Part shown: in pieces, positions 15,759-25,018 of the stretch
Position numbering within the stretch: position 1 is the stretch's first letter
How the letters are laid out: each line of letters begins with the position of its first letter
Made by a program: the position numbers and the translations under genes
DNA from: an uncultured Desulfobulbus sp.
GTDB lineage: Bacteria > Desulfobacterota > Desulfobulbia > Desulfobulbales > Desulfobulbaceae
Length of the DNA stretch: 64,000 nucleotides
Direction: 5' to 3'
NCBI RefSeq assembly: GCF_963664075.1
Contig: NZ_OY760916.1
Location: 1,676,001-1,740,000 of the forward strand
Notes under the pieces: model-generated
Databases searched by the model: none
Told to the model about the DNA's origin: nothing
Seen by the model: the letters and a program-made list of their open reading frames with translations, nothing else

Positions 15759-18700
15759 TGACAGGTTGTCCTTGCACGGTGGCAGTGCGTTCCAGTTTTC
15801 CCCAGCCGACCCAGGCGCCTTTACAGGCGTGGATTATTGCTTTGAGCACCACAAAATTAAGAACTGGGCGGTAGAGAAAGCGCATGGGGAGCACCAGCCA
15901 GAGCTCCTTGCAGGGTTCGTCTTCAATCCAGAGAGCAAGGGCCGCCAGGAGTCCATCCGTTAGGAGGAAAAGAAGAAAATAGTTGTAGAGTGCGCTGTTG
16001 GTGGGATCAATGATTAGGCAGGCAATGAGAATGAGATCAATGAGTGTTCCCACCGAGACCAGAAAGAGACTGAAAAACCAGGTGAGAGGTAAACTGAACC
16101 AACCCAAGGCTGGGTAGCTCCTGTTAAAGAGTAATTCCCGGTGTTTCCAGAGGCACTGCAGGGTCCCGAAGGACCAGCGGAAGCGTTGTTTACTCAGGCT
16201 GGTCAGGGTTTCTGGTGCCTCGGTCCAAGCGATTGCCTTGGGCGCGTAACAGATGCGAAAACCAGCACGATGCAAGGATAGGGTCAGGTCTGTATCCTCT
16301 GCCAGAGTATCGTTGCTGATGCCACCAACTTGGTGGACGGCTGATAGACGAAGGGCGGAAATAGCCCCGGGGACTACGGTAATGCAGTTGAGTTGGTGAT
16401 AGGCTCTTCGTTCCAGATTAAAGCCACAGCTGTATTCCAGTGCCTGAAACCGTGCAAAAAGAGTTCTGGGGTTGCCCACTCGGGCGCGGCCACTGACCGC
16501 TGCTACCTCAGGGGTGCGCAATGGGGAAATCAGCTGAGCGATGGTGCTCGGTTCAAACTGCGTATCCGCATCGAGGGTGACAACCAGTGCATGATTGGCT
16601 TTACGCAAACCTCGCTGCAAGGCCTTCGCTTTTCCGGTGTTGGTCTGGCGGAGCAGGCGAATACGGGGATCTTTTTGGGCCAGATTATCGACAAGAGCTG
16701 CAGTTGTGTCAGTGGATCCATCATCAACCACAATGATTTCAATTTCTCCCCCATAGTCAGTGCTCAGTAGCGATTTCAGGGTGGCGACGATAACCTTTTC
16801 CTCGTTGTAGGCGGCAAGCAGGAGCGATACGCCCGGAGTAAATAGTTCCGTATTTGCTGCGCAAGGTGAAGTGTTTCGGCTGCGCAGAGCAAGCCAGGAA
16901 ATGACCCCTGTTTTTGCAAGCAGAAGCAAGGTGGTTACGAGCATAAAGGCCCAGAAAAAGTTGGTTATTCCATGGATTGTCATAAAGCCGCTGGCGCTGA
17001 TTTTCTGGGTCCAGGACTGTTCATGGACAGCAACCTTGGGCATGAGTTCGGATTGCGGGACACCAAGCAACTCAGTGAGCGGAACAATTGAGTCACCGCG
17101 GGCCTGGAGATAATTGATGATAGGTGTGAGTGCTGCCACACTCTGGCTACGATCCCCTCCGGCATCGTGAAGAAGAACGACGCTGCCCCCCTGTTGCCGC
17201 CCCTCTTTAACCCTGGCAACCATTGCCGCAACTCCAGGCCTGTCCCAATCCTGGGTATCAATATCTTCACTGATGGTCAGGTAGCCCATGGACTGGGCCA
17301 ACCTGATGGGGACCAGATGTTCGCTGGTGTGAGGATTACTGTCGGCGTTGTAGGGCGGACGAAAAAGCAGCGTCCGGTGGCCGGTCAACGATTGGATCAA
17401 GCGTTGCGTGGCATTGAGTTCTAGATGAGCACGCTCAGTCGAGATCAGGGCGATGTTAGGATGATTATAGGTATGGACCCCGATGAGGTGCCCTTCTTCA
17501 ACAACTCGCCGGACGATATCCGGATGATTCTCCATGTTGGCACCCACCATGAAAAAGGTCGCCTTGAGCTGGTAACGCTTAAGAATATCGAGGATTTGCG
17601 GAGTCCATTGCTCATCCGGACCATCGTCGAAGCTCAGACTGACCTGTTCTCCTGTTCCATTGCCCTGGTGGAGCAGGGTCAGTGCCTTGGGGAAATCCAT
17701 ATATTTGGCCTGGTACCGGGTTCCTGGTTCTGCTGCGGCGTCAAACTCAATGGGCCGAAAACCAGGCTGGGCTGTGTCAAGAAGGCGCAGAAGATTGCCA
17801 GCTCCAATATGACCGATTCCACTGTTTGGGCTGAGCCGCTGCAATGCGCTAAAATCAGGTGATTGTCCAAGTGTTTCCGGGGGAAGAGCCAATACCTGCC
17901 AAAGTCCGGGATCTTCATTACCTAAACGGTTAATGGCAACCCCGCCCACATTGTAGCTTCGAGCGAGTTCAAGCTGATTGAGAAAATTCACCGCATCAAG
18001 AAACCAGACTGTATGTTCTCTTAGTCCATCATTATAGCGATAGTGGGGTTGGGGCAGAGAAGCGGATAAATCTGTGCCAGATTGGGCCGAGTGGGTGGCA
18101 CGGCTCATGGCGTCTTGAAAACTGATCTGCTCACAGCCTTGGCCGGTCCAATCGTATCCGTAGGCCCCCTGAGAGATGATCCATTGCTTGGGGCTGCCGT
18201 AATTAGTCACCAGTGTCGTGAGCCAGCCTTTATAAAATGCATGGGAGGCGATGGGGCCAGGCTGGTCATGTTCGCCATGTTCGTCATGGAGTTGGGCGAC
18301 AAAACGATCGATATGCGCGGCCAGATACTCAAGGTCAAAGACTTTAAGTTCACGCCCAATAGGGAGGGAGAGCCAGAGTTGCAGCTGGTCGCGATGCAGC
18401 ATTTTTGCAAGCAGAGTGAGAAAATCACTCATCTCCTTGCGATAGCTGGGGTCAATCTGCTGCCAGTCGAGTAAGACACCTTGTGCCTGAATGGAGTGAA
18501 GGGCAACGACCAACTGACGGGCAAGGGCTTGTTGCCTGTCTTGAGGACTGCGGATAATCCATTCAATGGATTCTGGTTCCCAGGAATCATTTTTCCCAAG
18601 GTTACGAAACAGGGGGAGCAGGCCCAGGTGATGCTGGCGAACTGCTGCCAGCACCTGCTTGTTGGCGGTGAGTTGAACGGTGGCGGCAAGATTTTTCAGG

Positions 18701-19158
18701 CGAATCCAGTCAGGAGCAAGATGGGTTAATTGATCACCATACTTCGCAAGAGAATGGTAACTGTTGGGATCCCAGTCTTCATAGAAGCCGAGATGAATTT
18801 CTGTGTCACTTATTTTGTTTGGTACAGGTTGTAAATTGTCCTGTCCTTTGGAAGATGGTTTGGCAAAGTCCAACCATAACTGTTTGGTTGCCGGTACACC
18901 TGTTGGTGCTTCGTCAAGAGCCCTAAACTGGGCCTGCAATTGTTCCTGCGCAGAGGGGGGCGTTAGTTGTGAGGGGATGACGAGGGTCTGGACGAAAAGA
19001 ACAACTCCGATAAAGAGAAACAGCGTTGTAAAAAAAGCGATTTTTTTCAGGCGAGGCCAACGCCTCCCCTGATGGTCACAAAAAACAAAATATTCTGTCG
19101 AAGCAGGCGTATTGCCCTTTGCTTGAGGACGTGGGGCCTGCGATGATTGCGTGTGCAT
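15751..19158 (-). CDS. GH18-like / polysaccharide deacetylase / GT2 fusion
   Basis: A 1135-aa membrane protein. In order: one membrane helix at about 39-61; a GH18-like barrel (about 120-460) whose catalytic motif reads GVLLDWQQ, with Gln where the catalytic Glu should be; a NodB deacetylase (SLSFDDGPDE, HTYNHP, FRPPYN); a membrane helix; a family 2 glycosyltransferase with VVDDGSTD, LDADTQ, AEDTD and QRFRW; and C-terminal helices. The plan resembles a PgaB-PgaC fusion, so it should polymerise and partly deacetylate an amino-sugar polymer. The ATG at 19158 is preferred over a TTG 18 bases upstream. Confidence 0.9.
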   Translation of the reverse strand: MHTQSSQAPRPQAKGNTPASTEYFVFCDHQGRRWPRLKKIAFFTTLFLFIGVVLFVQTLVIPSQLTPPSAQEQLQAQFRALDEAPTGVPATKQLWLDFAKPSSKGQDNLQPVPNKISDTEIHLGFYEDWDPNSYHSLAKYGDQLTHLAPDWIRLKNLAATVQLTANKQVLAAVRQHHLGLLPLFRNLGKNDSWEPESIEWIIRSPQDRQQALARQLVVALHSIQAQGVLLDWQQIDPSYRKEMSDFLTLLAKMLHRDQLQLWLSLPIGRELKVFDLEYLAAHIDRFVAQLHDEHGEHDQPGPIASHAFYKGWLTTLVTNYGSPKQWIISQGAYGYDWTGQGCEQISFQDAMSRATHSAQSGTDLSASLPQPHYRYNDGLREHTVWFLDAVNFLNQLELARSYNVGGVAINRLGNEDPGLWQVLALPPETLGQSPDFSALQRLSPNSGIGHIGAGNLLRLLDTAQPGFRPIEFDAAAEPGTRYQAKYMDFPKALTLLHQGNGTGEQVSLSFDDGPDEQWTPQILDILKRYQLKATFFMVGANMENHPDIVRRVVEEGHLIGVHTYNHPNIALISTERAHLELNATQRLIQSLTGHRTLLFRPPYNADSNPHTSEHLVPIRLAQSMGYLTISEDIDTQDWDRPGVAAMVARVKEGRQQGGSVVLLHDAGGDRSQSVAALTPIINYLQARGDSIVPLTELLGVPQSELMPKVAVHEQSWTQKISASGFMTIHGITNFFWAFMLVTTLLLLAKTGVISWLALRSRNTSPCAANTELFTPGVSLLLAAYNEEKVIVATLKSLLSTDYGGEIEIIVVDDGSTDTTAALVDNLAQKDPRIRLLRQTNTGKAKALQRGLRKANHALVVTLDADTQFEPSTIAQLISPLRTPEVAAVSGRARVGNPRTLFARFQALEYSCGFNLERRAYHQLNCITVVPGAISALRLSAVHQVGGISNDTLAEDTDLTLSLHRAGFRICYAPKAIAWTEAPETLTSLSKQRFRWSFGTLQCLWKHRELLFNRSYPALGWFSLPLTWFFSLFLVSVGTLIDLILIACLIIDPTNSALYNYFLLFLLTDGLLAALALWIEDEPCKELWLVLPMRFLYRPVLNFVVLKAIIHACKGAWVGWGKLERTATVQGQPVNG

Positions 19159-19391
19159 ATATTTAGATCTGACCAACAGGGATGAAATGGTGAAAGTAGG
19201 GAAAAACCGGGTGTGTTGTGCGGGGGCAAAATACCGTTGCTCATCTTCTTTTTCAAGATTTCTCTGAGCAAGCAGGGGAGGGAATGGGTGGAGAGAGGGT
19301 GGGGTAAGGCTAATAATCTATGGTTGTGGATTTTTTTGTTGTGTTGGGACAGGGCTAGAGAACCACAGTGTGGAACCTGTTGAAGCGTATA

Positions 19392-19865
19392 TTACTGTTG
19401 CGAGGCCAGACGTTTTTCAAGAGAAATGACTTCATTTTTTTTAGGGTAATAGACGAGCATTGCCCCGGCTGAAAGGGCTGTAAGAAGATACAGATCCTGG
19501 TAGCTTCTGCCCAGGACAAAGAGAACCAGACCATAGACACCTATGGCCTCAGACATCCCCAGGGCAACCATCATCACTGAGAGGTAGCGGGCAATAGCAG
19601 GATGCTGGGTTGATTGGTTGTTCCTTTTTCCCTGGGGGGCGGCGAGGAGGTATTTACGCACAAACCAGGTGAAAATAAGGGTGAGGACCGCGCAGGCAAA
19701 AAGTGCCAGGCGCAGGGTTCGATAGCTTTCCTGGCTGAAAGTGATATGGGCATTGTTCAGCAGCATGGGGACGATAAAGGCGTAAATAATCAGCGAACAG
19801 AAGAGAGCAATCCATATCAGTTTTGTGATGGTCATTCCTCGTTGCAGTTCTTTGTCGTTGATCAT
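19392..19865 (-). CDS. Small integral membrane protein, unknown
   Basis: A 157-aa protein with four predicted membrane helices (around residues 14-36, 50-67, 90-112 and 120-140 by hydrophobicity) and a short charged tail. It starts at an ATG with GGGAG. I recognise no family motif. It stands alone between the polysaccharide synthase and the YibE/F gene on the same strand. Confidence 0.65.
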   Translation of the reverse strand: MINDKELQRGMTITKLIWIALFCSLIIYAFIVPMLLNNAHITFSQESYRTLRLALFACAVLTLIFTWFVRKYLLAAPQGKRNNQSTQHPAIARYLSVMMVALGMSEAIGVYGLVLFVLGRSYQDLYLLTALSAGAMLVYYPKKNEVISLEKRLASQQ

Positions 19866-20010
19866 GAAACGCTCCCAGGTAAGGTTCTCTTAGTCATACC
19901 CAATCCCTGTTCGTGCAAGGGCTTGGTGTCTTTGACAAGAGTTGTAGCATGTTCACCGGCAATTGACAAATTTCAGTTATTTTTTGTTGAGAGAGGGCAG
20001 AGGGAATACG

Positions 20011-21129
20011 TTAAGCAGGGAGTGACTTTCTATACAGCAGGGCGCTGAGCACAACCGTGCAGGGGGCGACAACAATAACACCAAAGCTCCCCACAAGGAT
20101 ATTGAGGATCTCGGCTGCAACAAAGGGCGCGTTGAGCAGGTTTGCCGGAGCCAGCCCTTTGGCGAGAAAAACCATAAACATGGTGATATGACTCCCGGAA
20201 TAGGCAAGGAGCAGGGTTGTGGTCATGGTTCCGGTAACGGCCCGTCCCACCCGCAGGCCAGAGCGCATATGCGCAAACAGCCCGATATCGGGTTGTTGCA
20301 TTTTGAGTTCATCCATGGTGGCCGCGATATCCATGGAGAGATCCATAACAGCCCCTGAGCAGGCAATGAAGACGCTGGCAATAAAAATATCGGTGAGGTT
20401 AAGCTGATAATAACCGGAGTAGAGCAGCATTTCAGCAAAGGGACGCACTGCTCCATGAAGACGAAAAGCGTGGGTGAAAAGGGTCGCCAGGGCGCAGGTC
20501 AGAAGCAACCCCAGCATGGAACCACCAAAGGTAACAACACCCCGCCTGGTTAGGCCGCCAACGGAAAAACAGATGACCGCCGTGAGAATGGTGACAATGC
20601 CAAGTCCCGTGGGCAGAGGTGCATAGCCGATGAGCAGGAGAGGGAAAAAGAGTTTCCACAAGACCAGGGCAGCAAAAACAAAGGAGAGAGCGGCCTTCAG
20701 CCCGGTTACACCGGCCACAGCAAAGAGGAGCCCCGCAAAGAGTAAAATGAGGTAGAGTTGCAGGTCGAGCCGGTACGCCCCCCTGGCCACGGCGTTTATG
20801 GGGTTCCCCTCGGGCGCCGTGTATTCGATAAGAATAACTTCACCTTCAGTGTAAAATTCATCTAGCTCCATTTTACCTGTCAGCATATTGACCACAGAGG
20901 TTTCTTGCCCGTTATGAGGTCCCGAGAGGAGGCGTACACGCAGACTTTGTTGGTTGGTTTTGACTATGAGGTTTGTGCGGACCCTGGAATTATCCACGGA
21001 GATCACCCGCGCTTGAGCATGAATGCCACTGGGAGCCGGGGGGATATGGGCAATATCAAGGGAAAAGAGAAATGCACAGAGGACAGCGATAACACAAGAA
21101 AAAAGAAGTTCTCGACGGACTTGGCTCAT
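20011..21129 (-). CDS. YibE/F family membrane protein
   Basis: A 372-aa protein with one N-terminal helix, a periplasmic beta-rich domain of about 90 residues, then seven or eight membrane helices. The conserved YibE/F stretch includes CSGAVMDLSMDIA and the GRAVTGTMTTTLLLAYSG region. The family is widespread in Firmicutes and anaerobes and is of unknown transport function. Length and topology are normal for the family. Confidence 0.85.
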   Translation of the reverse strand: MSQVRRELLFSCVIAVLCAFLFSLDIAHIPPAPSGIHAQARVISVDNSRVRTNLIVKTNQQSLRVRLLSGPHNGQETSVVNMLTGKMELDEFYTEGEVILIEYTAPEGNPINAVARGAYRLDLQLYLILLFAGLLFAVAGVTGLKAALSFVFAALVLWKLFFPLLLIGYAPLPTGLGIVTILTAVICFSVGGLTRRGVVTFGGSMLGLLLTCALATLFTHAFRLHGAVRPFAEMLLYSGYYQLNLTDIFIASVFIACSGAVMDLSMDIAATMDELKMQQPDIGLFAHMRSGLRVGRAVTGTMTTTLLLAYSGSHITMFMVFLAKGLAPANLLNAPFVAAEILNILVGSFGVIVVAPCTVVLSALLYRKSLPA

Positions 21130-21699
21130 GGTCGTGGTGGCTAGTGGTTAGAGAGAAATGTCAAAAATAACGATGGCGACACAGCTCGCAGGGCAGGACT
21201 ACCGTCTGCTCTTGCTTTATGGGAACCTTGAATAATAGTTTATTCTGCCAATCCCGGTGTCATGCTTAAAATTTTCTTCTCGGGATACCCTCTATATCCC
21301 TGCGGTAAAATTTGCACAATCCTCGGAGTCTGCGCTTATCTGACCTTGATTGAATAATCTAAGTATTCAAGACATCCTTATGGCATACACCCACGTAAAA
21401 AACCCGTAACACCGCAATGGGGCTCGGCGTCACGGGCAGGTGGGAAAGCTGAGAGAAGGATGCAACACCAAAAAATTCCTTGAATCCGTGACCATTCATC
21501 GGTGTGTCAGTTTCGCTGTTTGTAACATGCCGATTAAAGTAATTTTTATTGGCGTGTTGCAGGCAATGAAGGTGGCGTGCTGATGAATACCCTCAAGGGC
21601 AGCTGGTGAAACTGAACAATACATGAATTGTATAGAAATCTTCGTCTTATTAAACGTATACGTTGTTCAGTGACCTAACCGCAGTCACGGATTCAAGAT
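21130..21699. other. Long intergenic region with terminator and inverted short repeats
   Basis: About 570 bases downstream of phoA. It contains a minus-strand terminator (21395-21436) and two inverted copies of a short motif, CTTGAATCCGTGAC at 21479-21492 and GTCACGGATTCAAG at 21684-21697. The second copy nearly touches the phoA stop. No gene is supported here. Confidence 0.6.
21395..21436 (-). terminator. Terminator downstream of phoA
   Basis: On the minus strand CCCGTGACGCCG pairs with CGGTGTTACGGG (with G-U pairs) and is followed by TTTTTT. It lies about 265 bases after the phosphatase stop. Confidence 0.75.
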
Positions 21700-23265
21700 T
21701 TAGTTTTTTACCACGGGAAGTTTGGCGCGAATCCCCATGACCGCAGCCAATTTTTTGGCGATATCGGTGTTGTCATAAAAACCGGAAAATTTATGGGCGC
21801 CGGATCCAATGGCAAATACTGGTACCGGAACACCGGTATGCGAGTACGATGTCCAGCCAATGGAGGCCTCCTCGTTCAGGATGTGGGTAATAGTTACGAT
21901 GATTGGATTGTAGTAGCTGTAGAGCAGGTTGTTTTCTGCGGCGCTGTTTGAATTGTTTTCACAGAGAGACATATCAAATGCGTCTTCCAGTTTTTCTTGC
22001 TGAAAAGTATTCAGGCTGTCGTAGTCAAGGCCAAAGGATTTGAGCATGGTTGCTTTAAACTCAGCATCAATGTCCATGCCGCCTCCTTCGCAGCTCGAAG
22101 CGTGGGCAGTTTTGTAGGTGGGCCATTCGTTCATGCCAAAGGCCTGGAAAGATTGTTTCTGCCCCAAAAGGCGGTCGTAATGTGCTGTATAACCTGTGGT
22201 TGCATGGCCGATGGTCATTCCACCTGTTTCATGATCGCCGGTGACCACAATTAAAGTCTCATGGGGATGTTTGTTATAGAATTCAAGGGCCATGCCGACA
22301 GCGTCGTCAAAGGCCAGGGTGTCGCCTATGGCAGCCATGGCATCGTTTGCGTGGCAGGCCCAGTCAATTTTGCCGCCTTCGACCATGAGAAAAAAACCGT
22401 CTTTTTTGTATTTCTTCCAGTTCTTGTAGCTTTTCAAAAAATTATGTTTTCTGCCTTGCTCCCCAGTATTAACCAACGTTTTTATGGCGACCTCTGTCAT
22501 TTCCGCAAGGGAGAGGTTCGTTTCGGGACGATCAATGGCATAGGGCATCGCTGCACTGTCTTGAAGATAAGGATTGATGCAGACGACCCTGTCGACAGGG
22601 TTTTCACCCTGGGCTTCTATGGTCTCTTTACTCTTGAGAATGGTGTAACCGTTATCTTCAAGTGCCTTCCACACATCGTTTGTTGTGTCACCGTTTCCTT
22701 TTTTATCAGTAGGGTAGGCCAGCCCACCACCGCCAAAAAATTCATAGCCGGAGTTGGCCAGCTGGGTGGCGATATTGTTCATGTAACCCCGATTAGCCAC
22801 ACTGGCATAATACGCAGCAGGTGTGGCATGATCCAGACTGACCGAGGAAATGACCCCCACACGCTTGCCCTGCTCATCGGCCAGTTGGGCTATACTTTTG
22901 TAGCTTGTAGTCATGGTGTCATCCATTCCCACAACACCACTGTTCGTTTTTAAACCACAGGCAAACGCCGTGGCCGAAGAGGCGCTGTCGGTCATGAGTG
23001 CGTGTGCATCATAGGTCGTCTGCATGCCAAGAATCGGAAACTGGGTAAAATTCAGCCGATTTTCCGAACGGGACAAGTCTACAGCTTCCGTAGCGGAGTA
23101 ACCATTTTTTGTGGTCAGATAGGCCTCTGTCGCCTGGATCTGCGAACTGGACATTCCATCGCCAAGAAAGAAAAATACGTACTTGGGGGTGGTCGAAAAA
23201 GCTGGTGTTGTCGACAGGGTAAGCAGGGTAAAGGCCGCTACCCCACAAATTTTTTTGCACTGCAT
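21700..23265 (-). CDS. phoA: Alkaline phosphatase, periplasmic
   Basis: A 521-aa protein with a signal peptide cleaved near residue 24. The metal-binding Asp lies in FLGDGM (Asp36) and the nucleophile is Ser94 in MTDSASSATA. Further metal ligands are in VEGGKIDWACH, VTGDHETGG and SHTGVPV. It resembles the long bacterial alkaline phosphatases rather than compact E. coli PhoA. It releases phosphate from organic esters outside the cytoplasmic membrane. The start has GGAGAG. I did not find a clear Pho box in the upstream 200 bases. Confidence 0.93.
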   Translation of the reverse strand: MQCKKICGVAAFTLLTLSTTPAFSTTPKYVFFFLGDGMSSSQIQATEAYLTTKNGYSATEAVDLSRSENRLNFTQFPILGMQTTYDAHALMTDSASSATAFACGLKTNSGVVGMDDTMTTSYKSIAQLADEQGKRVGVISSVSLDHATPAAYYASVANRGYMNNIATQLANSGYEFFGGGGLAYPTDKKGNGDTTNDVWKALEDNGYTILKSKETIEAQGENPVDRVVCINPYLQDSAAMPYAIDRPETNLSLAEMTEVAIKTLVNTGEQGRKHNFLKSYKNWKKYKKDGFFLMVEGGKIDWACHANDAMAAIGDTLAFDDAVGMALEFYNKHPHETLIVVTGDHETGGMTIGHATTGYTAHYDRLLGQKQSFQAFGMNEWPTYKTAHASSCEGGGMDIDAEFKATMLKSFGLDYDSLNTFQQEKLEDAFDMSLCENNSNSAAENNLLYSYYNPIIVTITHILNEEASIGWTSYSHTGVPVPVFAIGSGAHKFSGFYDNTDIAKKLAAVMGIRAKLPVVKN

Positions 23266-23455
23266 CTTCTCTCTCCTTTTCCTTTACATTGCATTAATCA
23301 AGTTATGGTTGGGTAACAAAAAAGCAGAGTGATATTGACGAGTTCATGTTAGAACTCTGTTTGTTGATAAATAGGAATATATCATTTTCGTGGTTGAGGA
23401 GGTGAAAATATTCTTGACTGGAACCTCACTCAGGGAGTATGAGCTGCTCCTTGAA

Positions 23456-23475
23456 ATATGAGTATCTGTTCATAT
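23456..23475 (+). promoter_or_regulatory. Palindrome upstream of arsR-family gene, probable operator
   Basis: ATATGA (23456-23461) and TCATAT (23470-23475) are a perfect 6-8-6 palindrome ending 13 bases before the repressor start. ArsR/SmtB proteins bind AT-rich imperfect palindromes of this kind over their own promoters. Inferred from position and symmetry. Confidence 0.5.
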
Positions 23476-23488
23476 ATTAAAAAATGAT

Positions 23489-23860
23489 ATGCGTAAAGAT
23501 CAAGATCAGGAACAAGAAGATCGCTGTGCTGTGCGCTGTATTCACAAAAATCAGGTCGCCAGGGCCAGGACTCAGGCACTTGCCGAAGATGAATACGAGG
23601 AACTCGCTACTCTGTTCAAAGCCATGGCCGATGGGAACAGGGTTCGCATACTCTGGGCCCTTTTGCATGCGGAGATGTGTGTCTGTGACCTAGCAGCCCT
23701 CCTTGGGGCTTCTGAATCTGCAGTCAGCCATCAGTTGCGTCTTTTAAGGCAGCTGGCACTGGTTAAAAATAGGCGTCAGGGGCAGGTGCTCTACTACCGG
23801 CTCAACGATGATCATGTCCAGAGCCTTATTCAGATAGCCCTGGAACATATTCGAGAATAA
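23489..23860 (+). CDS. ArsR/SmtB-family metal-responsive repressor (CadC-like)
   Basis: A 123-aa winged-helix repressor. The alpha-3 motif CVCDL (Cys64, Cys66, Asp67) plus N-terminal Cys13 and Cys17 match the alpha-3N site of CadC, which binds Cd, Pb or Zn. The last helix has Asp108-His109 and Glu119-His120, like the alpha-5 zinc site of SmtB. Both sites therefore seem present. The recognition helix includes SESAVSHQLRLL. It is followed by a metal permease gene 31 bases on, and it probably represses both. Confidence 0.87.
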   Translation: MRKDQDQEQEDRCAVRCIHKNQVARARTQALAEDEYEELATLFKAMADGNRVRILWALLHAEMCVCDLAALLGASESAVSHQLRLLRQLALVKNRRQGQVLYYRLNDDHVQSLIQIALEHIRE

Positions 23861-23891
23861 TTTTTGTTTTTGCGTCCTTTGAGAGTGTTGT

Positions 23892-24968
23892 ATGCAGTAT
23901 CTATTTGATTTTGTCAGTGCCTGCTGGCTGTTGTTGGAAGAATCTTCTCTCTACATTCTGCTTGGCCTGTTTGTGGCTGGGCTTCTCAAGGTGTATCTTT
24001 CACCTGATTATGTTCTCAAACATCTGGGTAAAGGAAAGATACAATCGGTCTTCAAGGCAGCCCTCTTAGGGATTCCCATTCCGCTTTGCTCCTGTGGCGT
24101 CTTGCCGGCAACTGCCCAACTCAAGCGGCAGGGAGCCAATAAGGGAGCGACCACCGCGTTTTTGATTGCAACACCCGAATCCGGCGCCGATTCCATCGCA
24201 ATTTCCTGGGCACTGCTCGACCCGCTCATGACGGTTGCCAGACCAGTTGCCGCCTTTATCTCCGCCTTTGTTGCCGGGGTATCGGAGAACCTGCTTGAAA
24301 AGTCCAACGAAGTAGCCGCGCCCCCACCGTTACCGATGGCCTCGGTCGCGGCCCCGGGCTGCAGTGATGCCCACTGTGGTTGCCAGCAGCATCCGTCTGA
24401 TGAAGAACATAAAATCATCAGCGGTATTCGCTATGCAATCAATGATATATGGGGGGATCTGGCGGGCTGGTTTTTTATCGGGATCGTTCTGGCAGCTCTC
24501 ATAACCACGGTTGTTCCCACAGATCTCGTCGGCCGCTACCTGGGGGGTGGGCTTGGTTCCATGCTGCTCATGCTTGTTGCCGGTGTGCCCATGTATATTT
24601 GTGCCACAGCCTCAACGCCCATTGCCGCTTCTTTGATACTCAAAGGCGTGAGCCCTGGTGCTGCACTGGTCTTTTTACTCAGTGGTCCAGCAACCAATGT
24701 GGCGGCCCTGGCTGTGCTGGTCAAGATACTTGGAAAGAAGGGGCTCGCCATTTACCTTGCCTCCATTGCTGTTATATCCGTACTTTGTGGTCTTCTTTTA
24801 GATACAGTGTATGTAGGGTTTGGACTCTCCGCCATGGCTACTGTTGGAGCGGTTAGCGAGGTCCTGCCGTCTTGGTTGATGCAGGCAGCTACCTTTGTTT
24901 TGCTTCTGCTCTCTCTGCGACAGTTCGGTCGCTGGTATCGTCACAGATCATCTACCCGCCAGCTTTAG
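23892..24968 (+). CDS. Permease, SO_0444-type Cu/Zn efflux family
   Basis: A 358-aa protein of the DUF318/ArsP-like permease family. There are about eight membrane helices in two halves, with a conserved PLCSCG motif (Cys66, Cys68) in the first half and a repeat-related PMYICATASTPIAAS in the second. The cytosolic linker is metal-ligand rich: Cys157, His161, Cys162, Cys164 and His167. With the CadC-like repressor gene directly upstream, export of a soft metal ion is the likely role. The metal itself is not determined. Confidence 0.85.
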   Translation: MQYLFDFVSACWLLLEESSLYILLGLFVAGLLKVYLSPDYVLKHLGKGKIQSVFKAALLGIPIPLCSCGVLPATAQLKRQGANKGATTAFLIATPESGADSIAISWALLDPLMTVARPVAAFISAFVAGVSENLLEKSNEVAAPPPLPMASVAAPGCSDAHCGCQQHPSDEEHKIISGIRYAINDIWGDLAGWFFIGIVLAALITTVVPTDLVGRYLGGGLGSMLLMLVAGVPMYICATASTPIAASLILKGVSPGAALVFLLSGPATNVAALAVLVKILGKKGLAIYLASIAVISVLCGLLLDTVYVGFGLSAMATVGAVSEVLPSWLMQAATFVLLLLSLRQFGRWYRHRSSTRQL

Positions 24969-25018
24969 CCCAAAATTCTGGCTAGTGGCGAAAATTCCAC
25001 CTTGCGTGCAATTCCCCC

